DNA from: Epiperipatus broadwayi
Lineage: Eukaryota; Onychophora; Udeonychophora; Euonychophora; Peripatidae
Length of the DNA: 64,000 bases
Direction: 5' to 3'
NCBI GenBank assembly: GCA_028023455.1
Contig: JAQFVV010006311.1
Location: 1,302,001 to 1,366,000 of the forward strand
This document shows positions 26,111-38,070 of the stretch, in pieces. The notes under the pieces were generated by a model. That model was not told the origin of the DNA, did not search any database, and was given only the letters and a program-made list of their open reading frames with translations. The position numbers and the translations under genes were made by a program. Position 1 is the first letter of the stretch; every line of letters starts with the position of its first letter.

Positions 26111-29100
26111 GACTAGCAAAGCTGAGCAAAACAATGAGACATCTATTAACTATGACTAAACTAAAATATATATAAGTAGGCTTTACTTTTGGAAGTGGAG
26201 AAAAGAAGGAATTCGAACTACTCAAATAAGTTAGACAATAAAATATATTTTAATATACTGACAAATTATTATACATTTATAAATTAAGTACATTAGTATG
26301 TGCATGAATGAGCAAGCAGTAGATAATTACATAGTGTCATTCATGCTATTATTTCTCATATGCTCTTTATTAGCTAAATAATATATTACAAATAAACACA
26401 CATCTTTGGTTGGTCCAATATTAAGATGCCAATCGAATATTAGAAAGAATTACACATTACTGCCATTAACGCTTTGATTTACGGTTCTGAAACATGGTGA
26501 CTAACATATATATTTCTAAGAGCATTTCAAAATTCATTATACATATGATAAAACTATTTTCATGCCATTGAGGTCGTGAAAATAAACAAAATACATTTGA
26601 AAACATTTGATTATATTTGAATCTATGACAAAATATTGAATAAAAAAATTATTTTAAGAATAGTAAGACAAACGCTTTATTTTTCTCAAGGTATATACTC
26701 TTAAATAGATATATAAATTACGATGGTGGGACTGTATAAGACTGAAATAAATTTAATTAATAAAATAGAAGTAATTGGCATTTATATATATATTTTAAAC
26801 AGAGCGCAATTTTAATATTAGAGCATTAAAACTGGGTCATGAAGCCAAAAGAAATAATAATACAAAGAAGTTTGTGATACTGACATTATAACCAAGAAAT
26901 AACAGGAAAAGTCATGCTTCTGGATGAAAGATAAAGTGGATGGGCATAGCATGTGCCAGACTTAGGGGTCACTGCCAGGGGCCTTTTTATATGAAGAAGT
27001 GATATGCATAGCATGTGCCAAACTTACAGGATCACCACCAGAGGCATTTTATATGGAATAAATAATGAGAAATCTATGGGTTTGATCTTGTCGCAACCCT
27101 CAGATTAAGAAGCACATATATATAAAACACGAAGATTGGCCAAATGTCAGTAATGCAGTACGAATGATAAATGTCCCTAACAACATTGGAAAAGTTCTAC
27201 TGCTTTAAAAATAAATGATCCTTGTTTGAATACTATAATTTATATAAATAATATGCTATGCCACTATAATATATATAGAAAGAAGATTTCATTTAATAAA
27301 ATATACATGAAGATTTTATTTAGTAAAAGAAACATTAAGATTTACCCCTTTCCCTTTGCTGTTATTTAAAATAAATCAATCCCACCTTCATTGATTTTAC
27401 AATAACTGGAATATTTAAGCTGTATTTGATATTTTAAGAGTATGGAACAATAAAATTAAAACTAGCAGTTATATAGAAAACAAATAATCGGTCACCTTTT
27501 TAGAAATGAATAAAGAATATTTTAAATTTTCAAAGCGTTAATTAACCATAGTTCTAGATTCTCCCTGGGTAGAAAATCCAGAGTTAAACATATATATATA
27601 TATATTTTGATATTAAAGTATAAACAAAATGTTGATGTAAAACAATCTGGCAAGTGTATTAATTAATAATGCATTATGTTAACATTAACAACTTGCTTCA
27701 TGAAGGTTTACATAAAAATGACAGAAAAGATTTTTATAAATTAAGCTCGCCAGGTTGTGAGATTGGCACATTAAAATTAAAAGCACACATAAAGTCAAGT
27801 AATAAATAAATGACCGCACCAAAATTAAAGAAAGTTAGAGCATATGAGATAGAATTAAATTTAAAGAAATCATTTGAGAGCAATTTACATATTATATATA
27901 GAAATTAAGTAAGAGCAAATTCCATATTAACAAAAACAAAGTTAAATAATATATTAAAAGAAATCTTGATAGATAAGTTAGGTTAGATTTAGTTTGAGGT
28001 GACAGCTTGAAAAGTTACCTTGCAATTTTAAGAGTCCGATTTAAAGTATGGCACATGCACGGCAATTGAAATGAAAGTTTTTTTTCGGTGGCAGCAAGTC
28101 TCTATTAGCATTTTTAAAGTTCTCCATTGGGCCTTTACTTCACTCCTGGGCAGCAGAATGGTACAGCCGTGGAAGATAATGACCCAACATGGTTGAGAAG
28201 TGATGGATTTACTGCTACATTATTTAAGTTTCAAGCGACGTGTAATACATTTACAATCAGTTCTCTCAATAGTAGCTAATCTATCTGTGACTCAAAATTC
28301 AGTCATTTTATACATTTTCTTTATCAGTTGTTTTTGAAGATGAAACAGTAAGATAACGTCCAAAAATAAATTCAAATCTATTTCCAGATTAGAAATAGAT
28401 TTGACAACATGTTTTTAACAAAAGTGTCTCTAATCTTAATCCCATTTTAAGTAAAACTTTAATTAAAAAAATACCTACCCCAGATTAAAACAATAGTGCT
28501 TCCAACCCCTTTAATTATTTTTAGATAAGTACTGTAGCATCTTCCATATTGGATTTTACAATAGTTTAATAATAAAAAAACAAGCAATTTAAAAAGAAAA
28601 AGTTAAAATGATGCATGATAAAATATTTAAAAATCAATATTTTGTTAGTAAGTTTTGCTCATATATATATATATATATATTTGAGTCACACCTTTGATAC
28701 TTTAATAAAAAAGAACTAATAATTTATAAAAAAGAATTAATAATTTTAAAACATGTTATTGAAACATTAAATTTTATAATTTAGGCACGCATTTCAAATA
28801 TATACATGAAATATATATACACGACAAAAGGAGCGGGATGAGAAAGAGGGATTTAAACACAGGTTAGTAGGTAGAAACATGAAGCACAATCTTAAGCTAA
28901 GATTGACTGCTTCAGTAAATTTCTTGTCTCTATTATTTTGTTATAGCTTTATCAATAGTTATTTTCAACCATTTAGATTTTCTGTAATTTTTTTCTTTTT
29001 TAGCTCCAGGTTTTCAGTTTGATAATTATTTTCATTTAAATTTTCATTCATTCAGTTTTCCTTCTTTTGCTTTTTTAAAGCTCTAGTTAAATGTATTCCA

Positions 29101-30078
29101 AGTGTTACTAGTCATGATTTACATTTATATTCCAACTGTTGGGATAAATGTAAATTATTTTTTCAGCACTTCATCCTAAGCTTTTCTTACATTTGTAGGC
29201 TCCATTTTGTAATTGGTTATGAACAGTACATTTTATATTGTCCGCTATAGAATATTTTTATGAAATATAAATATAAATTTATTTTTGAAAAAACTTTTAT
29301 ATATTTAAATAATATGGCAAATTATTAATTTGCTTTTTAGACACTAAACTAAAATGAGTATAATTTTAAAAGACAAATATATTTTTATTGCTGATTCTGT
29401 AATTGACCAATCAAAAGTGTACAACTTTAATTCATTTGGCTATAGAAATATTTTCAGTTAAGGGACACAGAAAAGATGAAAATGATTTTATTAAGAAATA
29501 TTTGATTTATTCTTAGAAGATGCAAATTGCATTAAATCATTACTATTTTTATTCTTAATTTTATAGCTATTGAAATGTGCTCTTGTTGCATATAAGGTAT
29601 AGATTAAATAATGCGGAAATTGAGTTATATAGAGATTGTGAAGATATTACTCGGTAAGTGAGTAAAAAAAATTATAATGTATATTTTTGACTATAAAGGG
29701 GTGATATACACTTTAATGACACAATATATAAGATCACTGCAGTAAACATTCAAGAGGTTCCTTTTGAATGAGCTGCATAATTTAAGTGTTTCTTTATTTA
29801 AAGGGGGAGTCTGACTGAAAGAATATAGTTATTGGTTATTTAAAATATTACATATATAAAGAAGTATACAAGAAAAAAATATTAATTCTTTTTTTCTTTG
29901 TTTTATAGCTATACTTAATAAAAATTTAATTAAACATGTCTTAAATTCTCACATGATCATTTAAATTATGTAAACCTTTTAATAAATAAAACCTAATTAA
30001 ACTCTTATTTAACAATTAGATTATCCTACAAACTGACATGAGAAGAAATAATTCTTCTCATATATATAAAAAGAAATA

Positions 30079-30082
<4 letters not shown>
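26111..30082. other. AT-rich, no gene; small tandem duplication within
   Basis: No coding region is supported. Short TA arrays occur near 27,590 and 28,660. A more GC-rich patch at 28,020-28,220 has no recognised identity. Confidence 0.55.
26930..27065. repeat. Degenerate tandem duplication of about 64 bp
   Basis: Two adjacent units share GCATAGCATGTGCCA, ACTTA, GTCAC or ATCACC, and a GGGGCC or GAGGC block before TTTTATATG. About one fifth of positions differ by eye, so it is an old duplication. Confidence 0.7.

Positions 30083-30131
<49 letters not shown>
30083..30131. repeat. (TA)n microsatellite
   Basis: About 24 TA units, directly abutting the 5' truncation point of the RTE fragment. 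Confidence 0.95.
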
Positions 30132-30132
<1 letters not shown>

Positions 30133-30133
<1 letters not shown>

Positions 30134-30600
30134 CTAAAAACAAATGCCTATGTGTGGGAAAAAGAAGGTTTTTAATAAATGTGTTTTACCAGTTCTTACT
30201 TATGGATCTGATACTTGGATACTTAATAGAAGAGCATTACAGAGACTTCAGACCACTCAAAGAAGTAGAGAGAGATGGATGTTAAAAGTAACAAGAAGAG
30301 ATTGAAAACTCAATATATGGGTAAGAGAACAAACAGATGTCATTAAAAAAATTAAAAGATGAAGTGGAGTTGGACATATTTCTAGAAGGAATGATAATAG
30401 ACGGACAAATAAAATCTTATTGGATTCCAAGAGATTGTAAAAGATCCAGAAAAAGACCCATGTGAGAGGGATTAATGAAATAAGAAGTGTGCAGGCGTGA
30501 TATGGAGAAGAGAGGCTAGAGATTGGAGAAGATGGATTGAACTTGGAGAGACTTTTCATCCTTCAGTGGATTAATAATGATTGACAATGATAATGATATA
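30133..30600 (+). pseudogene. RTE-type LINE, 3' end of ORF2 (copy 1)
   Basis: The frames read FNKCVLPVLTYGSDTW, LNRRALQRLQTTQRS, RERWMLKVTRRD, WVREQTDV, and near the end GLNLERLFILQWINN. These are the C-terminal motifs after the RT of RTE/BovB-like LINEs (LPVLTYG.ETW, ERxMLGV..RDR, final FIxQW). It is 5'-truncated at a (TA)n array, as LINE copies often are. It ends in a GATAATGATA-type microsatellite, the usual RTE 3' tail. Several frameshifts make it dead. A closer copy lies at 39,455-39,935. Confidence 0.85.
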
Positions 30601-32269
30601 ATCATAAAATTAAGTAGCTGAAAATGACTTTATCTAATTTCTTTATTTGTAAGCCAGAGTCACTATTTATTTTTTTATTTAAAAAATAATGAAGCAATAG
30701 AACTGTATTATAAAAAGTCCTATCAGACATAAAGATTCCCTAAATATCAAAAATAAAATTAAAAACATTGAATGATTTATTGCTTGGAAATTTATAAGAA
30801 ATTCAAGTAGCAAACATGATAGATCTGGAATCACGATCCATTGACATTGAGTTTCTAAGTTAGCTACTCTATCACTGGATATAGCCATAGATGCCCAAAG
30901 CACTTTGATTTACAGTATTTCTATCTTATTAAAGTATTTTATAAAAAATAATTACTCTAAATGACAGATATGAATTCAAAATGCTGATTAGAAAAAAAGC
31001 AAAAAAATTATTTAAAAATCCTCAGAATTTAATTATATAATTATTAAACTAACTTCAGCAGACTGATACAGAATTTCATTTCACAAAAATTTATCCAGTA
31101 ATAAATAGGATTATCTTCCCTACATAATCGAATTTAAAGTAATATAAATCAGATTTATTATCAGCTGATAGATTTAGGATGAAACTCAATGCAAAACAAA
31201 TAAAGCCTGTTTCATTAGCCTTTGAGTCTTAGTAACCTAAGTAAAATTAAACTTTATATATCCAGCTGACTTTACTTCTTTTATTAAAGAGGTATTTTAC
31301 TGCCTTCTGCACAACTCATCTTTTATTCAGAAAGACAAATTGAACATTATTAATTATTATAGTCTAGAAAGACTAAAGAGAAGCATAACAAATGATTACA
31401 ACAGTATCTGAATATTGCAATATCTATGAAAACAATCTACTTAAACATCATCTAAACAGAAATAACATTTACAGTTAAATAGTTATTACAGATATTAAAC
31501 ACAAACATGATATACCATCAGTTGACAACAAGTATGTAAAATAAATGGACAAATTATTAATTGCATTTTTCCTAATCATTAGAAAAATTGCATCTAATGA
31601 TCAGTATAAAAGTACTTTTGTTAATTGTAAGACACTGTGATAGAATTTTTATAATTTGCAAAGCCATATCACATTATTTTTTAGTCTAATTATTATTTTG
31701 CAAGTACACATCATTGCTATAAATTATTTTAGCATTTTGGCTGATCAAGTTCTTTCTATAATACAGATATTGTTTCCCCACAACACCATCACCTTATGAA
31801 AAGTTAACAATCCAATTCATATACTTTCACAGTCAAAACTTATTTTTGAGTAAATGAGGATGATTATCTCTCAAGGATTACTTAATTGCCTGATTTAAAT
31901 ATTATTAAATTTTTATTGAGCATCATCAGAAAAGGAAGTGTTCAATATCCTCCACCAATATCTCTTTGAAAAATAGATTTTTATCTATAGGACATAGATT
32001 AATATTTGTCTAAACACATTTCAAATTCTATATATAATTACATTCCTCATATTCATATACCATAATCAATAAAAATATAATAGATATACTGCCTATTTTA
32101 TTCTCCTCATATATGTTATAGCAATCAGAAAATTTAACATTTAGCTCTCTTAATAACAGACTCCTCATATATAAAAATTAAATTTTAAGTTGTAAAAGAT
32201 ATGTTATTTAAGTTTTGAATGATAAATGGTTAATAATCATAAAAAATTATACTCATTAAATAAGTGAAG
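30601..32269. other. AT-rich, no gene recognised
   Basis: The small minus-strand frame at 30,679-30,903 has no motif. Nothing else is supported. Confidence 0.6.
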
Positions 32270-32525
32270 TTTATCTGAATGTTTATGATGATGACATTTT
32301 GTATGCAATTTTAAGTCGGATTATTTCCTATCATCAAATTTATTTGTCAAATATTTATAGAAAATTTCAAACATTTTTTATAACCAATGTTTTGAGGAAT
32401 ATTATACTCCTGTCTTTTTCAGATGATGTTGGTCTGATCAGTAACATTATTATCATAAGAATCAAAATGGTGATCTTTAGATTCATAAATATCAATTTTA
32501 AGATGATGCTTTAATCAACTAAACT
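32270..32525 (-). mobile_element. PLE 3' tail (minus strand, diverged)
   Basis: It follows the minus-strand endonuclease fragment in the same order as at 1,785-2,093. Recognisable pieces are ACCAACATCATCTGAAAAAG, then TATAATATTCCTC and CAAAACATTGG. The hammerhead-like core is no longer intact (CTGAAAA). This is the third tail next to an endonuclease, which links the tail to the PLE. Confidence 0.55.
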
Positions 32526-34660
32526 CAGTAGAAATTTATATAGTTTTGCACAAGAATGTTATTGATTTCTTCATTTTTTCCTGTAAGGGTGAAGGTAATG
32601 GTTTCCAAATATTACAGATACCACACTACATTTTCTTATGAGTTTGTTTACCATGTGAACATTTTTAAAATGTTCTTCTTTTTACTTTTGTCCAATACTT
32701 TTGTCTGTTTCCAATTGTTCTTTATTACAAATATACTTTTCTATTTTAGAGGCATCTTTTCCCCCCATTTCTATCATTATTTTGTGTTTCTTTAATCATT
32801 TTGATTAGGTTAATGAGTTCTGTAATGTATGCCCTTTCACATTTACATGATATTATATAGAAGCAGTTCTTGTTTTACAGCATAGAAAATGTAAAAATTA
32901 TGATTCCTCATAATGTATTATGACTTTGAAAAGTGGATTTAATATGTACTGATTACAGATTTTCTTTAGTTTGTCTATTATCCCTGATATATATCAATAT
33001 GCTAAAGCATTTGTAATTGTTGTCCTTTTTATATTATTTTTGTTGCCTATTTAATGTTTTCTTAATGATAACAAATGAATAATCATTTTTTATAAAAGGT
33101 TGTTTTATCTAGGATTTTTTCTTTCAAATTATTGGTTTCTGAATAAACGTCTTGTGGTTACTTTAATAGTGATAGTATAATTCCATTTGGAGCAGGGTTC
33201 TTGTCATGATTGGATATATATATGCTAAATATTTTCCTGTGTATGGGTTTGTGCAAACTGTAAGTTTATTTTTATGGTGGAGTTTATCATAATACATTTT
33301 AGAGTACCAATTTGTTGTTAGTGTTGTAATTTTATTATGAATTTAATTGCAGTTATTGTTCAGAATGTATATAGTAGTGTTTTGCATTTAGTGATATACC
33401 ATATGTTTTAAAAACATAACCAAAGAGTTTTAATAAAGATGGCAAGATATTTATGTCCATGATGAATTCATAGCCATTTTTTGATTTTGTAAGAAGAATT
33501 CTATATTGTAAAAAAATATGTTTTCATTATGGAGAAAGTTAAGAGTTATATTATACTATGACTAAAAAGAAATGTTCTAGTTTGGAATCTAGTATTCTCA
33601 TTTAATCTTTTTCTTACAATAGATAATACTTCACCATTGTGTATGTTCTTTTTATTTTCATGTCCTTGAATTGATTTCACCCTTTGAAAATAAATCTTGA
33701 CAAGTTTTGACAAAGTAATGTTAGAACTAATGATGAGCTCCTTATAAATTTTAGCTAGACTATAGAGATGAGGAATTTTGCTGAAATATCATGTTAATTT
33801 ATTTTTTCTGAATCAGTAAAATACTTGTCATGCTTTCTAAGTAATTCTTGTAACATTGTTTCTGTATCAAGTATAGGATTTCTTGCCACTTTTCTGTATT
33901 GTTTACTGCAAAACACTCTGTTTTGTTGTCACAATCAGTGGTATCTATTACAATTGTAGCATTGTCTGACATGAAAGAGAATGATTACAGATTTCTCTAG
34001 CTTGAAAGATATAAAAACTTCTTTATAAATACAGCTAATGTTTGACTGGGATTGCTGAAGACTCTCAAGAGTTCTTTTTATTGTCTATCATAATTTTGTT
34101 GCTTTTTTCGAAGCAATTTTTGAATGATTTTTTTCAATTGTTGCCATTATATCTAATAAGGGGATATTAGATAGGATAAAGAAATGTTTATTTTTTTCTA
34201 AAATAGAAGTTTTTGCATTTGTTAGATATTTAAAATTAAGATTTATAAATGATGTAATTTGCTAAATTATTTGGTACAATATGAAGTTTGATATACCCAA
34301 GTAGATTTACAATTTTTTTTGACATTCTTTTATTTTATTCATGTAATTTAAAAGATGATTTTTTTTTTACTGATTCAAAAATACTTGAAAGCAAATGAGG
34401 TTTTGTTAAAAGAAAGAATCAATAATCAAAAGTTTTTTCAATGTCAAACATTGTAATCCATATGGAAAATAAACTTACAGATGAAAATTTAACAATATTT
34501 GATAGTGAAAAAAATGTTTGAATATTTATTTTTTCTTTTAAAAGAGCCTCAACTGCTTTCTCAGTAATTTTTTTCAGTACTTTGGAATAAATTGAGGTTT
34601 AATTGCAAGCTTCAAAGAGTGATCCCTTCAGATTTACATAGGAAAATTAATTAATTTTCT
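32526..34660 (-). pseudogene. Penelope-like element, reverse transcriptase to endonuclease (minus strand)
   Basis: Conceptual reading with many stops and frame changes gives PLE landmarks in order. First DNATIVIDTTDCDNKTE (about 33,967-33,920; compare the PLE motif ADKGNATVV). Then KNGYEFIMDINILP, THTGKYLAYI with SNHDKNP (about 33,250), and ETNNLKEKILD, the RT end. Then GIIDKLKKICNQYI, matching DKLRKIYNQHNI of the copy at 1.1 kb, and TASIYHV / LKKHKIMIE, matching CIYEIPC / LQKHKLMIR. It ends CNKEQLET, EEHFKNVHM, VIFGNHYLH. The alignment with the plus-strand copy across linker and endonuclease is clear. The element is old and non-functional. It is the longest PLE copy here and lies head-to-tail behind a partial copy at 34.7-35.6 kb. 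Confidence 0.8.
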
Positions 34661-34719
34661 ATTTGGCCAATTTTAAATATAATTTTTCATAATGTTTCAA
34701 GTTTGATATGATATTAATT

Positions 34720-34995
34720 ATGACATGTTTATCTGAAAGTTTATGATGATGGTATTTTAATTGCATTATATGTTCGACTATTTCTGTCTTCCAGTTTAAT
34801 TGTTAAATGGGTTTTTTTTTTTTTTAAATTTATTCAACTGTTAGCAGTAATACGCAGACTAGTACATAACCCAATATTTTGAGTGCTATTATTTTCCTCT
34901 CTTCTTCAAGTGATGCTGGATTGACTTGTTATACTAGCTTGGGAATCAAAACAATGATTTTTAGTTTCATAAATACTAAATTTAAAGTGATTCAC
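34720..34995 (-). mobile_element. PLE tail belonging to the upstream partial copy (minus strand)
   Basis: The reverse complement has ACTTGAAGAAGAGAGG, a TAATAGCACTC stretch, CAAAATATTGGG and TACTGCTAACAGTTGAATAA. It matches the tails at 0.8-1.1 and 1.8-2.1 kb, including the CTGAAGA-like/hairpin/AAAA region. It lies between an endonuclease fragment and the longer PLE copy, as a pseudo-LTR would. Confidence 0.65.
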
Positions 34996-35039
34996 TAAAT
35001 AGCTACACTGCCCTGTCAAATATCAACAGTCAGTAGAAA

Positions 35040-35345
35040 TTTTATATATTTGTTTATGTTGATCATTCAGATTTAATTTTCTTAAAAGCAAGATTAGCAT
35101 GTGGTTCCCAAACAATACAGATTATCAAACTAAATTGACATATATGGCTATTGTTATTGTCATGTTAACACCCTTTTTAAATTTTATTCTATTTATTGTT
35201 TCCTCTTTGTCCAACATTTTTGTTTTTACCCAGTTAAATATTTGTTCATTATTAAATACACATATAGTCTACTACTTTTATGCATATGTTTTTCCTCTCT
35301 AATCCTCATTTTGTGTTCTTTTAAATGTTTTTAATGGGATGGATG
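35040..35345 (-). pseudogene. PLE endonuclease C-terminal fragment (minus strand)
   Basis: Minus-strand frames read CLKEHKMRIREE (compare HLQKHKLMIRR at 1.4 kb), NNEQIFNWVKT (compare ANEHMFNWKIQ), VNMTITIAIYVNLV (compare AHMTMAKNLISQPSV) and VLFGNHMLI. Stops interrupt it. With the tail at 34,720 and the arm at 35,480 it forms a partial copy upstream of the main element. The plus-strand frame over it is a shadow. Confidence 0.7.
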
Positions 35346-35479
35346 GTTTCACTCATATATGTCAACATTTAGAGATCAGTATATAAAATTTCACTATTTA
35401 TTGTCTTTGTTCATTAATATAAAGATCACATTCATGTTAGTACTTACACTGGTTGGGATAAGAGAATACCACTAAAATT

Positions 35480-35610
35480 GTGTTAAAAAGTGTTTGCTAT
35501 TACTGACAATTGAATGTATTTGGAAAAGTGTAAATAAAATTTCAATTTTTCTAAAAACATTTCACAACTACACTAGATGATGGAAATGGTGTAATATATA
35601 ATTATAAATT
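35480..35610 (+). mobile_element. Inverted arm of PLE tail
   Basis: Plus-strand sequence GCTATTACTGACAATTGAAT, GTGTAAATAAAATTTC and AGATGATGGAAATGGT matches the last third of the tail at 1,960-2,080. Its orientation is opposite to the neighbouring PLE, so this copy has the inverted-arm structure seen at 0.8-2.1 kb. Confidence 0.6.
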
Positions 35611-35645
35611 AATTAATGAATATAAGATTAGAAATACAGGCATTC

Positions 35646-35935
35646 TTATACCTGGAACTTAATTGTAAATATAGGGGATTTGAAGCCTGTCCATTAAAGT
35701 ATAAAGATTTGCTATCTTAATATAAACTGAGCACTGATTATATATATATGTGTGTGTGTGATGATAATCTGGACCAACTGATGAGTGCTGATTCATCACA
35801 AAATACGTATATTGGTGATTATTTATCTTTTCTACATATGTGTATCATGTGTGTCAGTAGTATGAGATAGTGTGGATAGTTGAAGGTTGCTTGAAAGTCT
35901 GAGTTCAAATCCCCTATATTTAGAGAATGTAAGTA
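35646..35935 (+). mobile_element. Hammerhead-bearing element with fused inverted end
   Basis: The first about 45 bp (TACCTGGAACTTAATTGTAA to GGGGATTTGAA) match the end of the minus-strand copy at 50.5 kb, that is, the tail in inverted orientation. At TTTGAAGCCTGTCC it switches directly to the forward element, which runs through the hammerhead (35,773-35,816). It then runs through ATGTGTGTCAGTAGTATGAG and the B-box-like GAGTTCAAATCCCC (35,900-35,913). Non-coding. Confidence 0.7.
35773..35816 (+). ncRNA. Hammerhead ribozyme, best-preserved copy of the second family
   Basis: Helix I is ACCAA (35,773-35,777) with TTGGT (35,812-35,816). Core box 1 is CTGATGA (35,778-35,784), canonical. Helix II is GTGCT/ATCAC around GATTC with one mismatch. 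Core box 2 reads AAAA (35,800-35,803) in place of GAAA, so only invariant G12 is missing. Helix III is the self-complementary ATACGTAT (35,803-35,810). Predicted cleavage is after A17 (35,811). Two minus-strand copies retain GAAA, so the ancestral form was probably complete. Loss of G12 should inactivate this copy. Confidence 0.7.
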
Positions 35936-37109
35936 ACTTTGAAGTATGATTCGGTTTTATTTTGTCAAGTTGATTCAGGATCAATAAAGTTTTATATGGT
36001 CAACAATTAAACAAATTGTCTATTTAAAATTGATCATGTTTTTTATAAAAATGTATTTATTAAAACTTTATTTTTAAAAGTACAATTTTTCACAGATGTG
36101 TTTTAAGAGTAGCTGTAGCTAATTATTTTCCAATTTGACTTTATTTGAAGAAACAACAAAAAGCAAAAAAAGAATTTTTTTAAAAAAAGAGAAAAGAAAA
36201 AAAACATAATTTTATAGCTAATTTATTGGAATTATATTTTAAAATATTTTAATATAGTTTTAATTATTATACTGCTTATAAAGGAAATAATGCATCCCAC
36301 TATATTAAAAAAGTAAACTTAATGCGGTTCAAAAAACAAACAAACCTGGTAGTACTACGTTAATATCTCAATATAGAGGTCAATTAAAAAGAAATATTGT
36401 GATCAATCTTCTCGAACGTCAATTTCTTCATAAAAATGCAGTAATTTGTTCATAAACATTTTTGAATTAAAGATTAAATTAATTTATTAATTTGTTATAT
36501 ACTAATACAGTTTACAATAGCTGAAATTTAAACTCAGTACTTTATAATCTGTATTATACATCTTGTAATATTGATATTACTGCTTTAAAGTAATCTTTAA
36601 ACCAAAATATTACAATTTTTGGTTAAGGTTTTGTTAAAATTAAGTGATCAAATAAACCTGAATGATGACTTTTAAAGCCAGAAGATAACACTTAAACACA
36701 GAATGACCTCACGTACACACCTATTCATACAAAATAATTCAAAATAAATGTGTTAATTCTGCCTAATCGGATGTTTTTTATAATTCTATTTTATAAACAT
36801 TTATTACGTTTGCTCAATTATTTTATTTTTATTACAACACACATAAAAAAAATTAACATATCACATGTGACAAAATATAAGGATGACGAATACTAATGGC
36901 GAAGTGTGTTCTAAATTTTTAAAGTTTGAAATTTTTAATTAACCGGTTATGAAAAAAAATCAGCAATTTTTAGCTTAGATAGTTATCAGTTTAAAAATGT
37001 TAATCGATTTAAATATCTTGTTAGATTTTTAATATAAAAGCATCTTGAACATTAATATCAAAACTATATATTAAAAAAAAATAGGATACTTCATCATAGT
37101 GGACATAAC
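35936..37109. other. AT-rich, no gene recognised
   Basis: Nothing supported apart from poly-A runs. Confidence 0.6.
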
Positions 37110-37123
37110 TATCTCAGATAAAT
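37110..37123. repeat. Left target-site duplication of the hammerhead tandem element
   Basis: TATCTCAGATAAAT here is identical to 38,234-38,247. Confidence 0.8.
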
Positions 37124-37333
37124 ATGTAAAATTAAGAGCGTGCTAATAACTCTAAACAAGCTTTTTTTTTTTATTTATGATAAATGCTACTACAAGAGAA
37201 GGCATTCAAATCATTTTTATCTTGGATTGTCCCCATCCCCAGACCGGTTTGAATGCCTTCTCTTGTAGTAGTATTTATCATAAATAAAAAAAAAAGCTTG
37301 TTTAGAGTTATTAGCACGCTCTTAATTTTACAT
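37124..37333. repeat. Inverted arms at the 5' end of the retrozyme-like element
   Basis: 37,124-37,210 is the reverse complement of 37,248-37,333 with almost no mismatch, around a 37-bp loop. The loop itself is the inverted tail of the hammerhead (CCCCAGACCGGTT). The switch from inverted to forward copy lies at the palindrome AACCGGTT, which is helix III of the ribozyme. Confidence 0.85.
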
Positions 37334-37439
37334 ATTTGTAAGTGCAAGCTATATATAAGTCATGTGACATCTGACTGATTTGAATGCTATTATTATTTTG
37401 CTGTTGTGGCTTTAGCTAAATTAAAAAGCAAACCCTACT

Positions 37440-37665
37440 ATTTTTGGGGGTCTTTATTAATTTTGGGCGCATAATATTTTTTTTTTTGGAGGAGTGGTTT
37501 TAAAAAAAAGGAGATGTAGAATAATGATCTTTTTTCTTCTTAAAAAATTTATTTTTATATAAATGTTTGGTTTGGTTGGGTTTTTTTGATTTAACTTCCC
37601 ACCCCCCCCTGAGACACACACAGGGCGGGAGAAGGGGGGGGGGGGGGGGGAAAAAAAAAAAATGA
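37440..37665. other. Probable corrupted consensus in unit A
   Basis: It aligns with unit B (37,857-38,085), but most mixed words are replaced by homopolymers. GGAGTATCTGAATTAAGTT in B corresponds to a GGGGG/TCTTTATTAATTTT run here, and the hammerhead region becomes C and G runs ending in about 18 G and 12 A. Real mutation does not usually behave this way. I read it as low-quality assembly sequence beside a hairpin. The minus-strand frame over it is meaningless. Confidence 0.65.
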
Positions 37666-38014
37666 TTTGAATGCCTTCTCTTGTAGTAGTATTTATCATA
37701 AATAAAAAAAAAAGCTTGTTTAGAGTTATTAGCACGCTCTTAATTTTACATATTTGTAAGTGCAAGCTATATATAAGTCATGTGACATCTGACTTGTTAT
37801 TATTACTATTATTATTTTGCTATTGTGGCTTTAGCTAATTTAAAGAGCTAAGCCTACTAATATATGGAGTATCTGAATTAAGTTCAGGCCCATATGATTT
37901 TTTCAGTTGGAGAGCTGACTTTAAAGACATGTAGATGTCTAAAAGTTTCAGATCTTCTTCTAACAATTATCTTTTAGATAAATGCTTTGCTTGAGTTGGT
38001 TTTTTAGATCTAAT

Positions 38015-38070
38015 GTTCCAACTCCTCACTGAAGAGACCCATAGGTCGAAACCGGTCTGGGGATGGGGAC
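38015..38070 (+). ncRNA. Type I hammerhead ribozyme, complete core
   Basis: Outer helix I is GTTCC (38,015-38,019) with GGGAC (38,066-38,070). Then comes an internal loop (AAC / TG), and inner helix I TCCTCA (38,023-38,028) with TGGGGA (38,058-38,063), one G-U pair. Core box 1 is CTGAAGA (38,029-38,035), fitting CUGANGA. Helix II is GACC (38,036-38,039) with GGTC (38,044-38,047), loop CATA. Core box 2 is GAAA (38,048-38,051). Helix III is A-C-C with G-G-T, self-complementary, with no loop. The cleavage triplet is GTC, predicted cut after 38,057. All invariant core bases are present. The loopless 3-bp helix III suggests folding as a dimer across tandem units. This is known for type I hammerheads with short helix III. 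Confidence 0.85.

Noticed and set aside
32299-35302. Plus-strand frames at 32,299, 32,556 and 35,099
   Set aside because: They are antisense to PLE tails and endonuclease fragments.
37457-37765. 102-residue minus-strand frame
   Set aside because: It covers the corrupted homopolymer segment and has runs of P, G and K from C, G and A tracts.
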